Positions 8,640 to 14,418 of a DNA stretch of 24,038 bases are shown one piece after another. Position 1 is the stretch's first letter; every line of letters starts with the position of its first letter. This DNA is from a virus, in IMG/VR virus record IMGVR_UViG_3300032331_000095, positions 1 through 24,038 of that record; one strand, written 5' to 3'. The notes under the pieces are model-generated. The model worked only from the letters and a program-made list of their open reading frames with translations. It did no database searches and was not told the origin of the DNA. The translations under genes were made by a program, and so were the position numbers.

Positions 8640-9871
8640 GTGAACGTGCCCCCAGCAATACCTGTGGAGAACGTGCCAGAACCCGTCACAGACACGCCAG
8701 TAGCTGTTACGCCCACACGCTTAGTGCCAAGGACAGAGATACCAAGCTCACCTGCCGTAGGGCGATACAAACCAGTGCTTGTTTCAGCGGAAAAGTTAAG
8801 AGCAGGGGTTCCCACGGAACCGTCCACCAAGCTAACAGTGGTGGCGCCAGCTTGAGTAGTATTGGCGTTAAGGAAGTTGGTTCCATCGCAGATGAGAGTC
8901 GCCTGTTGACCCGGGGGGATCGTCGCGGTGAAACCCAACCCAGTTGTCACCGTGAACGTAAACCCATTGTCCGTCACCTGATTTGAGATTACATACAAGT
9001 TCACCACAGCAGGAAACGTCACAACCGAGTTACTTGTCAAGTTACCCACGTACTCTTGAATGTTGTTTGCCGCCTCATTATTTGTGAGGGTCACAGCCCC
9101 ACCTGTCACGCTCTTTGTAAGCGCAGTAAACGCAAACTGATTGCTCACGCCATAACCAACAGTTACATAAGCAGTTCCTGTACATACAATAAATGCTGAC
9201 TCAGTTGGGTTAAACGTCTTGGTAGAGTTACCGTCAATCAGCTCAGCACCAGTACAAGAAAAAATAAAAGATCCTGTGCCGTTGTTCTTGAACAGCGTAA
9301 ACCAATTGTTTCCAAGCGTTGCCGCGGCTGGCAGAGTTGCCGTACCTGCGCCGCCTCCCCACACACGGGTTTGCGCTCGATCTGTAGTGGCTAAGGTAGT
9401 TCCAGTGGTGATCGCCGCACTAGGGTGGCTTTGGTTCAGCGTAGCACCACTGGCAACCAAACCGTAGCCAGCCAAGGTAGCGGCATCAGCAGAGGACGTC
9501 CCTGTACCAAAAGCAATAATCCCCCAAGTACCTTGTGCTGTAGCGTTGGTGGTGATGTATATGTACTTGGACTCACCAGCGGCTACAGTCACAATTGTGT
9601 TTGTACCAGCGTAGTCTTTGACCGTAAATGTATTTGCACCAATGTTGCGAATTAAGGCGTCATTACCAACCGAGGTTTGATCGGCTGGGGGCATGTACAA
9701 GTTAAGGCTACCAGCAGTTGCCGTGACTTGCATGATGCGAGCGGCAAAGTCGGTACTGGTCGTAGAGTTGGAGGGCCAGTTCAACTGCGTGTTGGCAGAC
9801 AGCGTAACCGCACGGAAACTTACGTCCGTTGGCTGAATTACGTCACCAGTAAAAGGACTGACGTAGCTCAT
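8636..9871 (-). CDS. Virion appendage / tail fibre protein (MSYVSPFTGD family)
   Basis: A 411-aa protein opening MSYVSPFTGDVIQPTDVSFR, with LNLYMPPADQTSVGNDALIR, VTVAAGESKYIYITTNATAQ and GTWGIIAFGTGTSSADAATL. This N-terminal module recurs, from memory, in fibre-like proteins of uncultured aquatic phages and probably mediates virion attachment. The middle is beta-rich and repetitive (NIQEYVGNLTSNSVVTFPAV). The C-terminus is a fibre-tip linker (STGLYRPTAGELGISVLGTK, TGSGTFSTGIAGGTFT) of the sort usually preceding a further tip or an intramolecular chaperone domain, neither of which follows here. Both ends overlap neighbours by 4 nt (ATGA), so it is co-expressed with adaptor and tail proteins. 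It is probably a short fibre or neck appendage distinct from the 808-aa fibre. Confidence 0.75.
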   Translation of the reverse strand: MSYVSPFTGDVIQPTDVSFRAVTLSANTQLNWPSNSTTSTDFAARIMQVTATAGSLNLYMPPADQTSVGNDALIRNIGANTFTVKDYAGTNTIVTVAAGESKYIYITTNATAQGTWGIIAFGTGTSSADAATLAGYGLVASGATLNQSHPSAAITTGTTLATTDRAQTRVWGGGAGTATLPAAATLGNNWFTLFKNNGTGSFIFSCTGAELIDGNSTKTFNPTESAFIVCTGTAYVTVGYGVSNQFAFTALTKSVTGGAVTLTNNEAANNIQEYVGNLTSNSVVTFPAVVNLYVISNQVTDNGFTFTVTTGLGFTATIPPGQQATLICDGTNFLNANTTQAGATTVSLVDGSVGTPALNFSAETSTGLYRPTAGELGISVLGTKRVGVTATGVSVTGSGTFSTGIAGGTFT

Positions 9872-10503
9872 GAGTCGTTCGCAATCGCTTGACGATCAGC
9901 CAGACGCAACTTATCCTCAGCCATAAGCGTGTCCATGATCAGTTTGTATTGACCCTGCCACATAGGTATTCGCTCGTCATTCTTGAGGAACGGCATCGCC
10001 TGAAGTAAGGAACCGTAAAGCAAAGCCTGTGGGGCGTATATGGTGAACCAATTGGTTTGGTTAGAGCTGTCCAAAGGCTGAACGCGCTCATAATACAAAA
10101 CCTCAAACGCATAGGCTACGTCAGGCGTAGGCGCTATGAGCCAATTGGAGTAGTCGTAGTCAGCGTAGTAGACAGGGGTGCCTGTGGCGGTGGGGGAGGG
10201 CCAATATTCCCGCAGATACTCATACCGACGATTGAGCACTGGCTGGCGTGATCCACCAACCGTGATGTTCATTGACACCGTTTTGTGCCAACGAGCTGGT
10301 TTGGCAATCGTAGAAGTCCCAATCACCATGTTGCTGGTGTTGACCGTCAAGTTACCCAAGAACTTGATCTGAGAGGCAATAACCTGCTCAGCAAGCATGA
10401 TAAACAAGGGGATCTTGTCGATTGTAGCGGTGTCAGTACGCTCCAGATAAGACTGGATGTTTTCGACCAAACTGTCATAGGTCATAACACTTGCAGTCGC
10501 CAT
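9868..10503 (-). CDS. Head-tail adaptor, SU10-adaptor type
   Basis: A 211-aa protein with the layout of small podovirus adaptors: helical N-terminus (TYDSLVENIQSYLERTDTAT), LFIMLAEQVIASQIKFLG, a central beta part (PARWHKTVSMNI, RRYEYLREYWP), WLIAPTPDVAYAFEVLYYER followed by QPLD, and a C-terminal helix (RIPMWQGQYKLIMDTLMAED). The LAEQxI...G, I.PTPD.AY..E..YY....PLD pattern matches the SU10-type adaptor family, which sits beneath the portal. It is the first gene behind the 10531-10559 promoter, with AGGTG six nt before the ATG. It overlaps the next gene by 4 nt (ATGA). Together with the 356-aa protein this gives two adaptor-like products in one virion. Confidence 0.78.
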   Translation of the reverse strand: MATASVMTYDSLVENIQSYLERTDTATIDKIPLFIMLAEQVIASQIKFLGNLTVNTSNMVIGTSTIAKPARWHKTVSMNITVGGSRQPVLNRRYEYLREYWPSPTATGTPVYYADYDYSNWLIAPTPDVAYAFEVLYYERVQPLDSSNQTNWFTIYAPQALLYGSLLQAMPFLKNDERIPMWQGQYKLIMDTLMAEDKLRLADRQAIANDS

Positions 10504-10530
10504 GCGTTCACCTCTTAAATTCGTTGGGAC

Positions 10531-10559
10531 ATTTTAGTATGCCTTTTAACTTGTGACAA
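10531..10559 (-). promoter_or_regulatory. Sigma70-like promoter of the neck/tail block
   Basis: The minus strand reads TTGTCA (10559-10554), a 17-nt spacer, then TAAAAT (10536-10531). Each hexamer matches the consensus at five of six positions with ideal spacing. Transcription should start near 10524, about 20 nt before the ATG of the 211-aa adaptor gene, leaving room for its AAGAGGTG ribosome binding site. It lies in the 58-nt gap after the holin, the largest gap in the window. Confidence 0.65.
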
Positions 10560-10565
10560 GGTCAC
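10553..10565. promoter_or_regulatory. Inverted repeat overlapping the -35 and the holin stop
   Basis: GTGAC-AAG-GTCAC is a perfect 5-bp inverted repeat with a 3-nt centre. It covers the holin stop codon and all but the outermost bases of the TTGTCA -35 hexamer. It could be an operator for a repressor or activator of the promoter, or a weak hairpin in the holin mRNA. Chance occurrence cannot be excluded. Confidence 0.3.
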
Positions 10566-10981
10566 TTCCGTGCTGTTCCGTTGGACTTCTCAAATGATCT
10601 CATGGCTCCTAAACCGAGCATCCCAAGCATGACCTGCATGGTCAAATTGGTGTCAATGGTTGGGAACGAGCCGTTGTACATAAACACGGTAGTGGCTACA
10701 AAGCGGCAAATAGGCTCTATAAGCGCCGAATAAATAAAAGCTATGCCACAGCCCCAACCGATGAACGGACGCCACCCAGAAACGAAAAAGCTCGAGCTCT
10801 GAGCCTCCACCTTGTTGACTTCGATCTGAGCCATGTCGCCAGCCATGTCTAGCTTCTTCTCTTCAAGATCAAGCTTTCGTTGCTCAATCTCCATTTCCAT
10901 GCGCTCTTTGTCGGTGGTGATCAGGTCTCCTGCAACCTTCCCAACAGCTTCAATGATGGAGCTAACGCCTAGTAAACTCAT
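10562..10981 (-). CDS. Holin, 3TM superfamily (GTA_holin_3TM type)
   Basis: A 139-aa protein. The first half is a charged helix (TTDKERMEMEIEQRKLDLEE, KKLDMAGDMAQIEVNKVEAQ); the second half has SGWRPFIGWGCGIAFIYSAL (residues 68-87) and NLTMQVMLGMLGLGAMRSFE (residues 112-131). The GWRPFIGW and LLGMLGLGxMRxxEK patterns are hallmarks of the PF11351 3TM holin family, used for phage and gene-transfer-agent release. Hydrophobic spans lie at about 74-97 and 114-128, with a weaker one at the N-terminus. It overlaps the endolysin stop as ATGA. Its own stop falls inside a small inverted repeat that reaches the -35 of the next promoter. Confidence 0.88.
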   Translation of the reverse strand: MSLLGVSSIIEAVGKVAGDLITTDKERMEMEIEQRKLDLEEKKLDMAGDMAQIEVNKVEAQSSSFFVSGWRPFIGWGCGIAFIYSALIEPICRFVATTVFMYNGSFPTIDTNLTMQVMLGMLGLGAMRSFEKSNGTARK

Positions 10982-11493
10982 GCTAGACCTTTCAAAGTAC
11001 GGTTAATCCAACCCTTGAGGAACTTGACCTGCACAGGGTTCTTGTTGCAAATTTCAACGTAACGGGCAATTTTTGCCAAGGCATACGACTCTTTGAACCG
11101 CTGTCCATCAGTTACGGCATTAAGCTTTTCCACGGTTTTAGCGCCTATTCCACCGTCAGGGGTAGCCCCAACGATCAACTGAGCCAGCTTTACAGCCATG
11201 CCTAGCCCAGCATTTACCCCAAAGTTAAAGACAGTGTTGGCTACGTCTTGGTTGTTAATCTCGTTTCCGCGCATCTTGTCCCAAAACTCAGTGCGGTAGA
11301 ACTCACGTACCATTCCTGTCAAAGATCCACCAAATTCTTTCTTATCAACGAGCGCCCAACCAGCCCATTGTGGGTTCTTGTTACGAGCAATACCTGCATA
11401 AGTTGACCCGCCAGTGTCGCCTGCAACCTCGTGCAGGACGTAGCCACCCTCGTCTTTAATCATTTGCTCAAAAGCTATTTCAAACTGTGCCAT
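10978..11493 (-). CDS. Endolysin, GH108 family muramidase
   Basis: A 171-aa enzyme expected to cleave the glycan backbone of peptidoglycan. FEQMIKDEGGYVLHEVAGDT (residues 8-27) contains the GH108 signature with catalytic Glu15 in EGGY, followed by GDTGGSTYAGI and NPQWAGW. Residues about 90-165 (NFGVNAGLGMAVKLAQLIVG, ATPDGGIGAKTVEKLNA, KFLKGWINR) match the C-terminal peptidoglycan-binding domain usual in this family (PG_binding_3 type). Length is typical (about 170-180 aa). There is no signal peptide or SAR segment, so it should depend on a holin for release, and the holin gene overlaps its stop by 4 nt (ATGA). All key motif residues appear intact. Confidence 0.92.
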   Translation of the reverse strand: MAQFEIAFEQMIKDEGGYVLHEVAGDTGGSTYAGIARNKNPQWAGWALVDKKEFGGSLTGMVREFYRTEFWDKMRGNEINNQDVANTVFNFGVNAGLGMAVKLAQLIVGATPDGGIGAKTVEKLNAVTDGQRFKESYALAKIARYVEICNKNPVQVKFLKGWINRTLKGLA

Positions 11494-11494
11494 G

Positions 11495-12190
11495 TTATTT
11501 AGCCATTTCAGTTGATGCTAGGTTGATACGAGTCTTGACAGTTCCAAGGTCTTGTGGCTCCTTGGTGAAACCCACAGAGATGTACCCCTCAAATGCACCC
11601 ATTTCAGGTGGTATAGAGCCACGGCAAATGAAGCCTACGCCTTGTTTTTCTTCCCACTCTGAGGTTTTACCAGAGGCTACAAGTTTGTCGCAATACACCT
11701 CTCCGTTCATCATGGCGATGACTGCGGCATTACGAGTGGCATCTTTGCCAAACAAGGTGGATATATAGCCATCAAGCAAGGTTTCCCGACCTTTGGAGCC
11801 ATACGCAAGTAGCGTAGTTCTACTGTTAACAGTCAGCACGACCTTGTGAACCAGCACGGTTTCGGCTTCCAAGTCCTTCTTGAGTCTTTCAGCTACGTGC
11901 TCCAGCACCTTGATCTCTTTAAGCTGAGGTTGGTGGCTTGAGCTTGTGATGGCGTTCAAAATGACTGTACGAGAGTCCCATGCAAAATACCCTGCAAAGA
12001 ACAGGAACGACAACAGGATGACTGTGAACAGCTTAAAAGGATTGTCCACCCACTCAATCAGACCAATGACCTTGCCGATGGTGCTGTCGTCCTTTTTGAC
12101 CTCTGGTTTAGGCACTGGAGCTTCTGCCTTGGGTTTGGGAGTCCTGCGCTTAACAGGCGCTACCTTAGCTGGGGGCTTTCTTGTAACCAT
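11495..12190 (-). CDS. Single-span membrane protein with a periplasmic C-terminal domain, lysis block
   Basis: A 231-aa protein. Residues 1-35 are Lys/Pro/Ala-rich (KPPAKVAPVKRRTPKPKAEA) and presumably cytoplasmic. One strong membrane span lies at about residues 53-71 (KLFTVILLSFLFFAGYFAW). A helical stretch follows (LKEIKVLEHVAERLKKDLEA, 90-109), then an alpha/beta-looking domain with Cys167 and Cys189, which could form a disulphide, and the sequence GVGFICRGSIPPEMG. By the positive-inside rule the C-terminal domain faces the periplasm. Location two genes before the holin suggests a lysis accessory; the topology is that of an i-spanin, though the globular C-terminal domain is unusual for one. 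It starts 2 nt after the 79-aa gene, and the endolysin ATG comes 1 nt after its TAA. Confidence 0.7.
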   Translation of the reverse strand: MVTRKPPAKVAPVKRRTPKPKAEAPVPKPEVKKDDSTIGKVIGLIEWVDNPFKLFTVILLSFLFFAGYFAWDSRTVILNAITSSSHQPQLKEIKVLEHVAERLKKDLEAETVLVHKVVLTVNSRTTLLAYGSKGRETLLDGYISTLFGKDATRNAAVIAMMNGEVYCDKLVASGKTSEWEEKQGVGFICRGSIPPEMGAFEGYISVGFTKEPQDLGTVKTRINLASTEMAK

Positions 12191-12192
12191 GT

Positions 12193-12432
12193 TTATACCA
12201 ATATGTCTATTTTGCGATTTGTAAAAATTTTTAATCTAAGTTGGTTCTGCTCTGCCTTCTTTACGTACAACTCAAATTCAAGATCATCAATTTTGTCTTT
12301 TACTTTGCGCATCTTCAGCGCCTGCTTGTACTCTTCCTCAAGACGTTCTGTTCTACGTTCAAGCGCATCTGTCTTAGTTGGGTAGTCGGCTACCCCAGTC
12401 ATGGGATACAACTTGTGTAGCGGTGGGATCAT
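12193..12432 (-). CDS. 79-aa coiled-coil protein in the lysis block
   Basis: A 79-aa charged protein whose residues 20-70 (KTDALERRTERLEEEYKQAL, KDKIDDLEFELYVKKAEQNQ) look like a continuous coiled coil. There is no signal peptide or membrane span of its own. It starts at the ATGA overlap with the 95-aa gene, without a convincing Shine-Dalgarno (TTGAACGTG upstream); an internal ATG at codon 11 has none either. Expression therefore depends on coupling, or on a -1 frameshift at the A8 run, which would attach it to the exported 95-aa protein. A periplasmic coiled coil is the business end of i-spanins, so the fused form would be spanin-like; alone it would be cytoplasmic. No family recognised. Confidence 0.65.
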   Translation of the reverse strand: MIPPLHKLYPMTGVADYPTKTDALERRTERLEEEYKQALKMRKVKDKIDDLEFELYVKKAEQNQLRLKIFTNRKIDILV

Positions 12433-12440
12433 TTTTTTTC
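12429..12440 (-). other. Slippery A-AAA-AAA run at an ATGA gene junction
   Basis: The minus strand reads G followed by eight As and TGA. In the frame of the 95-aa gene this is GAA AAA AAA TGA. A -1 slip on the two AAA codons would continue ATG ATC CCA, exactly the frame of the following 79-aa gene. The next gene has no good Shine-Dalgarno. Either simple stop-start coupling or some -1 frameshifting could serve to express it. The slippery heptamer is directly visible; its use is inferred. Confidence 0.4.
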
Positions 12441-12716
12441 ACGTTCAAGTGCATCTTTGTATCCATGAATAATTAGCCCTCTAGTTTCTGCTGAATCTGC
12501 CGTACCAGCCCATTCGGACAAGTTGTTCCAGATGACCACATAGTCTGAAGCTTTGCAATACGGCGCATTGTTTTTTAACCATAGAACCATTTGAAGATGA
12601 CGTTCTGTGGGATTGTGGACTGTGTAGCCAATTCCATAGAACTCGCGGACGTGACAGCCATTCTTGGCTACGGCTCCAACTAGCCCCAACAGCAGTAATA
12701 GCAAGAACCAACGCAT
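12429..12716 (-). CDS. Secreted/periplasmic 95-aa protein with a cysteine pair
   Basis: A 95-aa protein with a classic signal peptide: Arg2, then FLLLLLLGLVGAVA and an AVA site giving probable cleavage after residue 17. The remaining 78 residues contain Cys21 and Cys54, which could form a disulphide in the periplasm, and a WNNLSEWAGTADSAETR stretch I seem to recall from other phage proteins without a function. KNGC around Cys21 is a poor lipobox, so I do not call it a lipoprotein. It starts directly after the 31-aa gene (TAAATG). The 3' end runs GAA AAA AAA TGA, placing eight consecutive As over the ATGA junction with the next gene. Lysis accessory or superinfection exclusion are possible roles. 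Confidence 0.7.
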   Translation of the reverse strand: MRWFLLLLLLGLVGAVAKNGCHVREFYGIGYTVHNPTERHLQMVLWLKNNAPYCKASDYVVIWNNLSEWAGTADSAETRGLIIHGYKDALEREKK

Positions 12717-12812
12717 TTACCACGCCCAACTCCACGCAATTATGTAAGAGCAAAACAGCACAAAGACAATTAAAAAAGTCGCCGCAATGAATGCTTCGAC
12801 CCAGTCCCACAT
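12717..12812 (-). CDS. 31-aa hydrophobic micro-protein with one membrane span
   Basis: A 32-codon ORF fitted exactly between its neighbours: ATG at 12812, 1 nt after the TAG of the 64-aa gene, and TAA at 12717-12719, immediately before the ATG of the 95-aa gene. The product is MWDWVEAFIAATFLIVFVLF then CSYIIAWSWAW: a short Trp/Asp/Glu-containing N-terminus, about 21 hydrophobic residues, and a Trp-rich end. This is a clean single-span membrane protein. The exact fit, and the loss of any other reading in this interval that suits its neighbours, argue for a real gene. By size, topology and location it may be a small holin, holin regulator or membrane toxin. No family recognised. Confidence 0.6.
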   Translation of the reverse strand: MWDWVEAFIAATFLIVFVLFCSYIIAWSWAW

Positions 12813-12813
12813 G

Positions 12814-13008
12814 CTATATCCCCAAGATCTTTTTGACGAGCTCGCCAGCGACGCCGGGGCCGAATAGCACGCACACCATCACCGCATACAGCAAGTATTC
12901 GATCTTCGTCATGCGCTTGTCCCCATCACGCAACGAGCGGTCTATGCTGTTGTATCGTTCTAAGCAGACAGCTTCATGCACGGCAAGTTTAGTCTCCAGT
13001 TGTTCCAT
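12814..13008 (-). CDS. Small single-span membrane protein, holin- or XhlA-like
   Basis: A 64-aa protein: a charged N-terminal helix (MEQLETKLAVHEAVCLERYN, DRSLRDGDKRMTKIEYL) followed by a hydrophobic segment (LLYAVMVCVLFGPGVAGELV, about residues 39-58) and a short Lys-containing tail. An amphipathic or coiled-coil N-terminus plus one C-terminal membrane span is the plan of XhlA-type lysis accessory proteins, and the position in the lysis block agrees. It could also be an antiholin-like regulator of the 3TM holin downstream. The start overlaps the end of the 48-aa gene by 20 nt; GAAGATGGAACAACTGG gives only a weak ribosome binding site, suggesting coupling. The next ATG comes 1 nt after its TAG. 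Confidence 0.7.
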   Translation of the reverse strand: MEQLETKLAVHEAVCLERYNSIDRSLRDGDKRMTKIEYLLYAVMVCVLFGPGVAGELVKKILGI

Positions 13009-13135
13009 CTTCGACCTTTGGGGGCTTTGCCGCTTCTTGAATAGCTTGGATCAATTGAAACACTTCTTGATATGGTCGTGTACCCAAGTAACCAAGAAGT
13101 TGGTTTGCAAGCTCAATTGGTAGTTGAATGTTCAT
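12989..13135 (-). CDS. 48-aa conserved small protein at the head of the lysis block
   Basis: A short ORF of 49 codons. It starts with ATG at 13135 behind AAGGAACAACA and ends with TAA at 12989-12991. The product reads MNIQLPIELANQLLGYLGTR, PYQEVFQLIQAIQEAAKPPK, VEDGTTGD. It is helical, soluble, Gln/Leu-rich and has no membrane segment. From memory, LPxEx.NxxLxYLGxRPYxEVFxLIQAIQEAA is a recurring short phage protein of unknown role found near lysis genes. The Shine-Dalgarno, the close fit after the adhesin stop (9 nt) and the coding-like sequence argue that it is real. Its last 20 nt overlap the start of the 64-aa gene in another frame. Confidence 0.75.
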   Translation of the reverse strand: MNIQLPIELANQLLGYLGTRPYQEVFQLIQAIQEAAKPPKVEDGTTGD

Positions 13136-13144
13136 TGTTGTTCC

Positions 13145-14071
13145 TTAAAAAGTAATTGAGCCAGAAGATGTCCATTGATAAATGCGATAGCCGCCAGACA
13201 CAGTAACTGTAGGAGAACCCGTTGTTGATGTAGCCGCATTGTAGGTAGAGAGATAACGAATAATCACAATACCAGAACCACCTGCGGCCCCGCTTCGATC
13301 ATCTGCTCCACCACCGCCACCCCCACCAGTGTTTGCGGTTCCTGCGGTTCCGACAAAAGTTGCATTTCCACCAGCGCCGCCGCCACCAGCGCCGCCTGAA
13401 CCACCAGTACCTGTTGAAGTATTAGCCCCACCACCACCGCCGCCGCCATAAGTAACGGAACTGCCAGAAATGCTTGACGCTGTTCCTGCACCACCATTGC
13501 CTCCTATAGCATTATCTACATTGTTTGCACCGCCTGCTGATGCACCGCCACCACCGCCTCCGGGGTTGGTGCCACTTCCACCAGAATTACCTTGCCCTGC
13601 TGTTCCTGCCGCACCACTTGAGTGATCACGCTGACCACCTCCTCCAGAACCGCCTGTATTTGCGGCAGGGCCATTAGGGTATGGGTATCGACCAGCACCA
13701 TATCCGCCACCAGACGATGTAATAGAACCAAAAACAGAGTTTGACCCATTGGTCATTCCGCCAGCATTAAAAATACCACCATTACCACCAGCACCAACTG
13801 TCACGGTAATGGCAGAGCCAGCGGTTACCGCAAGCCCAGAAGCCGTCCTAAAGCCACCTGCACCACCACCTCCGCCTGACACATCACCTCCGCCTCCGCC
13901 ACCAGCAACTACAAGATATTCAACGGTTGGTGTAATTAGCACGACTTGAGGCCATGCGCCTTGTTTTTGCAAAGCGGCTTGCTGTGAAAGGTTCCACATC
14001 CCCGGAGCCGCAGACGATGTCGGCGTCGGGGGCGTTTTAGTTATATAACCACCGGGGTACTGTTCGCTCAT
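13145..14071 (-). CDS. Glycine-rich tail adhesin, paralogue 3 (no FN3 domain)
   Basis: A 308-aa protein, the third glycine-rich adhesin. I chose the ATG at 14071, which overlaps the upstream stop as ATGA and has GGATGGAAGTGG before it; an in-frame ATG at 14086 would add MDGSG. The N-terminus (SEQYPGGYITKT, then PGMWNLSQQAALQKQGAWPQ) is a recognisable phage module, related to the GLWTSRQQLQAIAASLWP start of paralogue 2. The FN3 domain of the other two copies is absent: VEYLVVAGGGGGG begins about 45 residues later. The C-terminus (RYLSTYNAATSTTGSPTVTV, YRIYQWTSSGSITF) is the shared tail. Differences in domain content and glycine loops suggest different receptors or different attachment. The 48-aa gene follows after 9 nt. 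Confidence 0.8.
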   Translation of the reverse strand: MSEQYPGGYITKTPPTPTSSAAPGMWNLSQQAALQKQGAWPQVVLITPTVEYLVVAGGGGGGDVSGGGGGAGGFRTASGLAVTAGSAITVTVGAGGNGGIFNAGGMTNGSNSVFGSITSSGGGYGAGRYPYPNGPAANTGGSGGGGQRDHSSGAAGTAGQGNSGGSGTNPGGGGGGASAGGANNVDNAIGGNGGAGTASSISGSSVTYGGGGGGGANTSTGTGGSGGAGGGGAGGNATFVGTAGTANTGGGGGGGADDRSGAAGGSGIVIIRYLSTYNAATSTTGSPTVTVSGGYRIYQWTSSGSITF

Positions 14072-14409
14072 ACCACTTCCATCCAAGAAGTTGTAATTTC
14101 ATCCCAACGGTATTGTTTACCATCAGTCGGCATAGGTGTTGGAGATTCCCACAAACAAGTTTGCTCATTTAACAACCAACCTTTAAATGGTCTTGGTGGA
14201 ATAAATGCATCACGATATGTATCGTAATGGTAGCCAACACCAGCGTAATTTTTACGCAAAGGTGTACCGCCATTAGCATGAACGCCTCCATGCGTGTTGT
14301 ATGAGGTTTGAACCCAGCCAGTGCCAAACAAACCAGAGTCGATGACATCTTGTTCAGCAACAATTACTTGCGTAACAATTCCATCTTCAACTTTTGCAAA
14401 GTGCGACAT
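14068..14409 (-). CDS. Virion-associated protein of the MSHFAK family, next to adhesins
   Basis: A 113-aa protein opening MSHFAKVEDGIVTQVIVAEQ, with WVQTSYNTHGGVH, LRKNYAGVGYHYDTYRDAFI, PPRPFKGWLLNEQ and a terminal YRWDEITTSWMEV. From memory this is a very common phage protein in cyanophage and other aquatic phage genomes, near tail-fibre genes and usually unnamed. The conserved NYAGxGYxYD and PPxPxxxWxLNExxxxW patterns are intact. It sits between paralogues 2 and 3 of the adhesin set, with AAGGAGAAAAA before its ATG. The last four bases overlap the likely start of the next gene (ATGA). Possible roles are fibre attachment, fibre chaperone or small tail component; none can be chosen from sequence. 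Confidence 0.75.
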   Translation of the reverse strand: MSHFAKVEDGIVTQVIVAEQDVIDSGLFGTGWVQTSYNTHGGVHANGGTPLRKNYAGVGYHYDTYRDAFIPPRPFKGWLLNEQTCLWESPTPMPTDGKQYRWDEITTSWMEVV

Positions 14410-14418
14410 TTTTTCTCC

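Noticed and set aside
12640-12716. The 95-aa protein as an o-spanin-like lipoprotein
   Set aside because: KNGC before Cys21 lacks the usual small or hydrophobic residues of a lipobox, while AVA gives an ordinary signal-peptidase site.
12481-12810. A 109-codon minus-strand frame across the 31-aa and 95-aa genes, considered as an embedded spanin or membrane protein
   Set aside because: It overlaps two better-supported ORFs, has no ribosome binding site, no lipobox, and an uneven composition; the 31-aa plus 95-aa reading fits the neighbours exactly.
14072-14086. Upstream start at 14086 for the third glycine-rich adhesin
   Set aside because: The ATG at 14071 makes the usual ATGA overlap and is preceded by GGATGGAAGTGG, which is itself the MDGSG-coding stretch; the longer form is possible but less likely.
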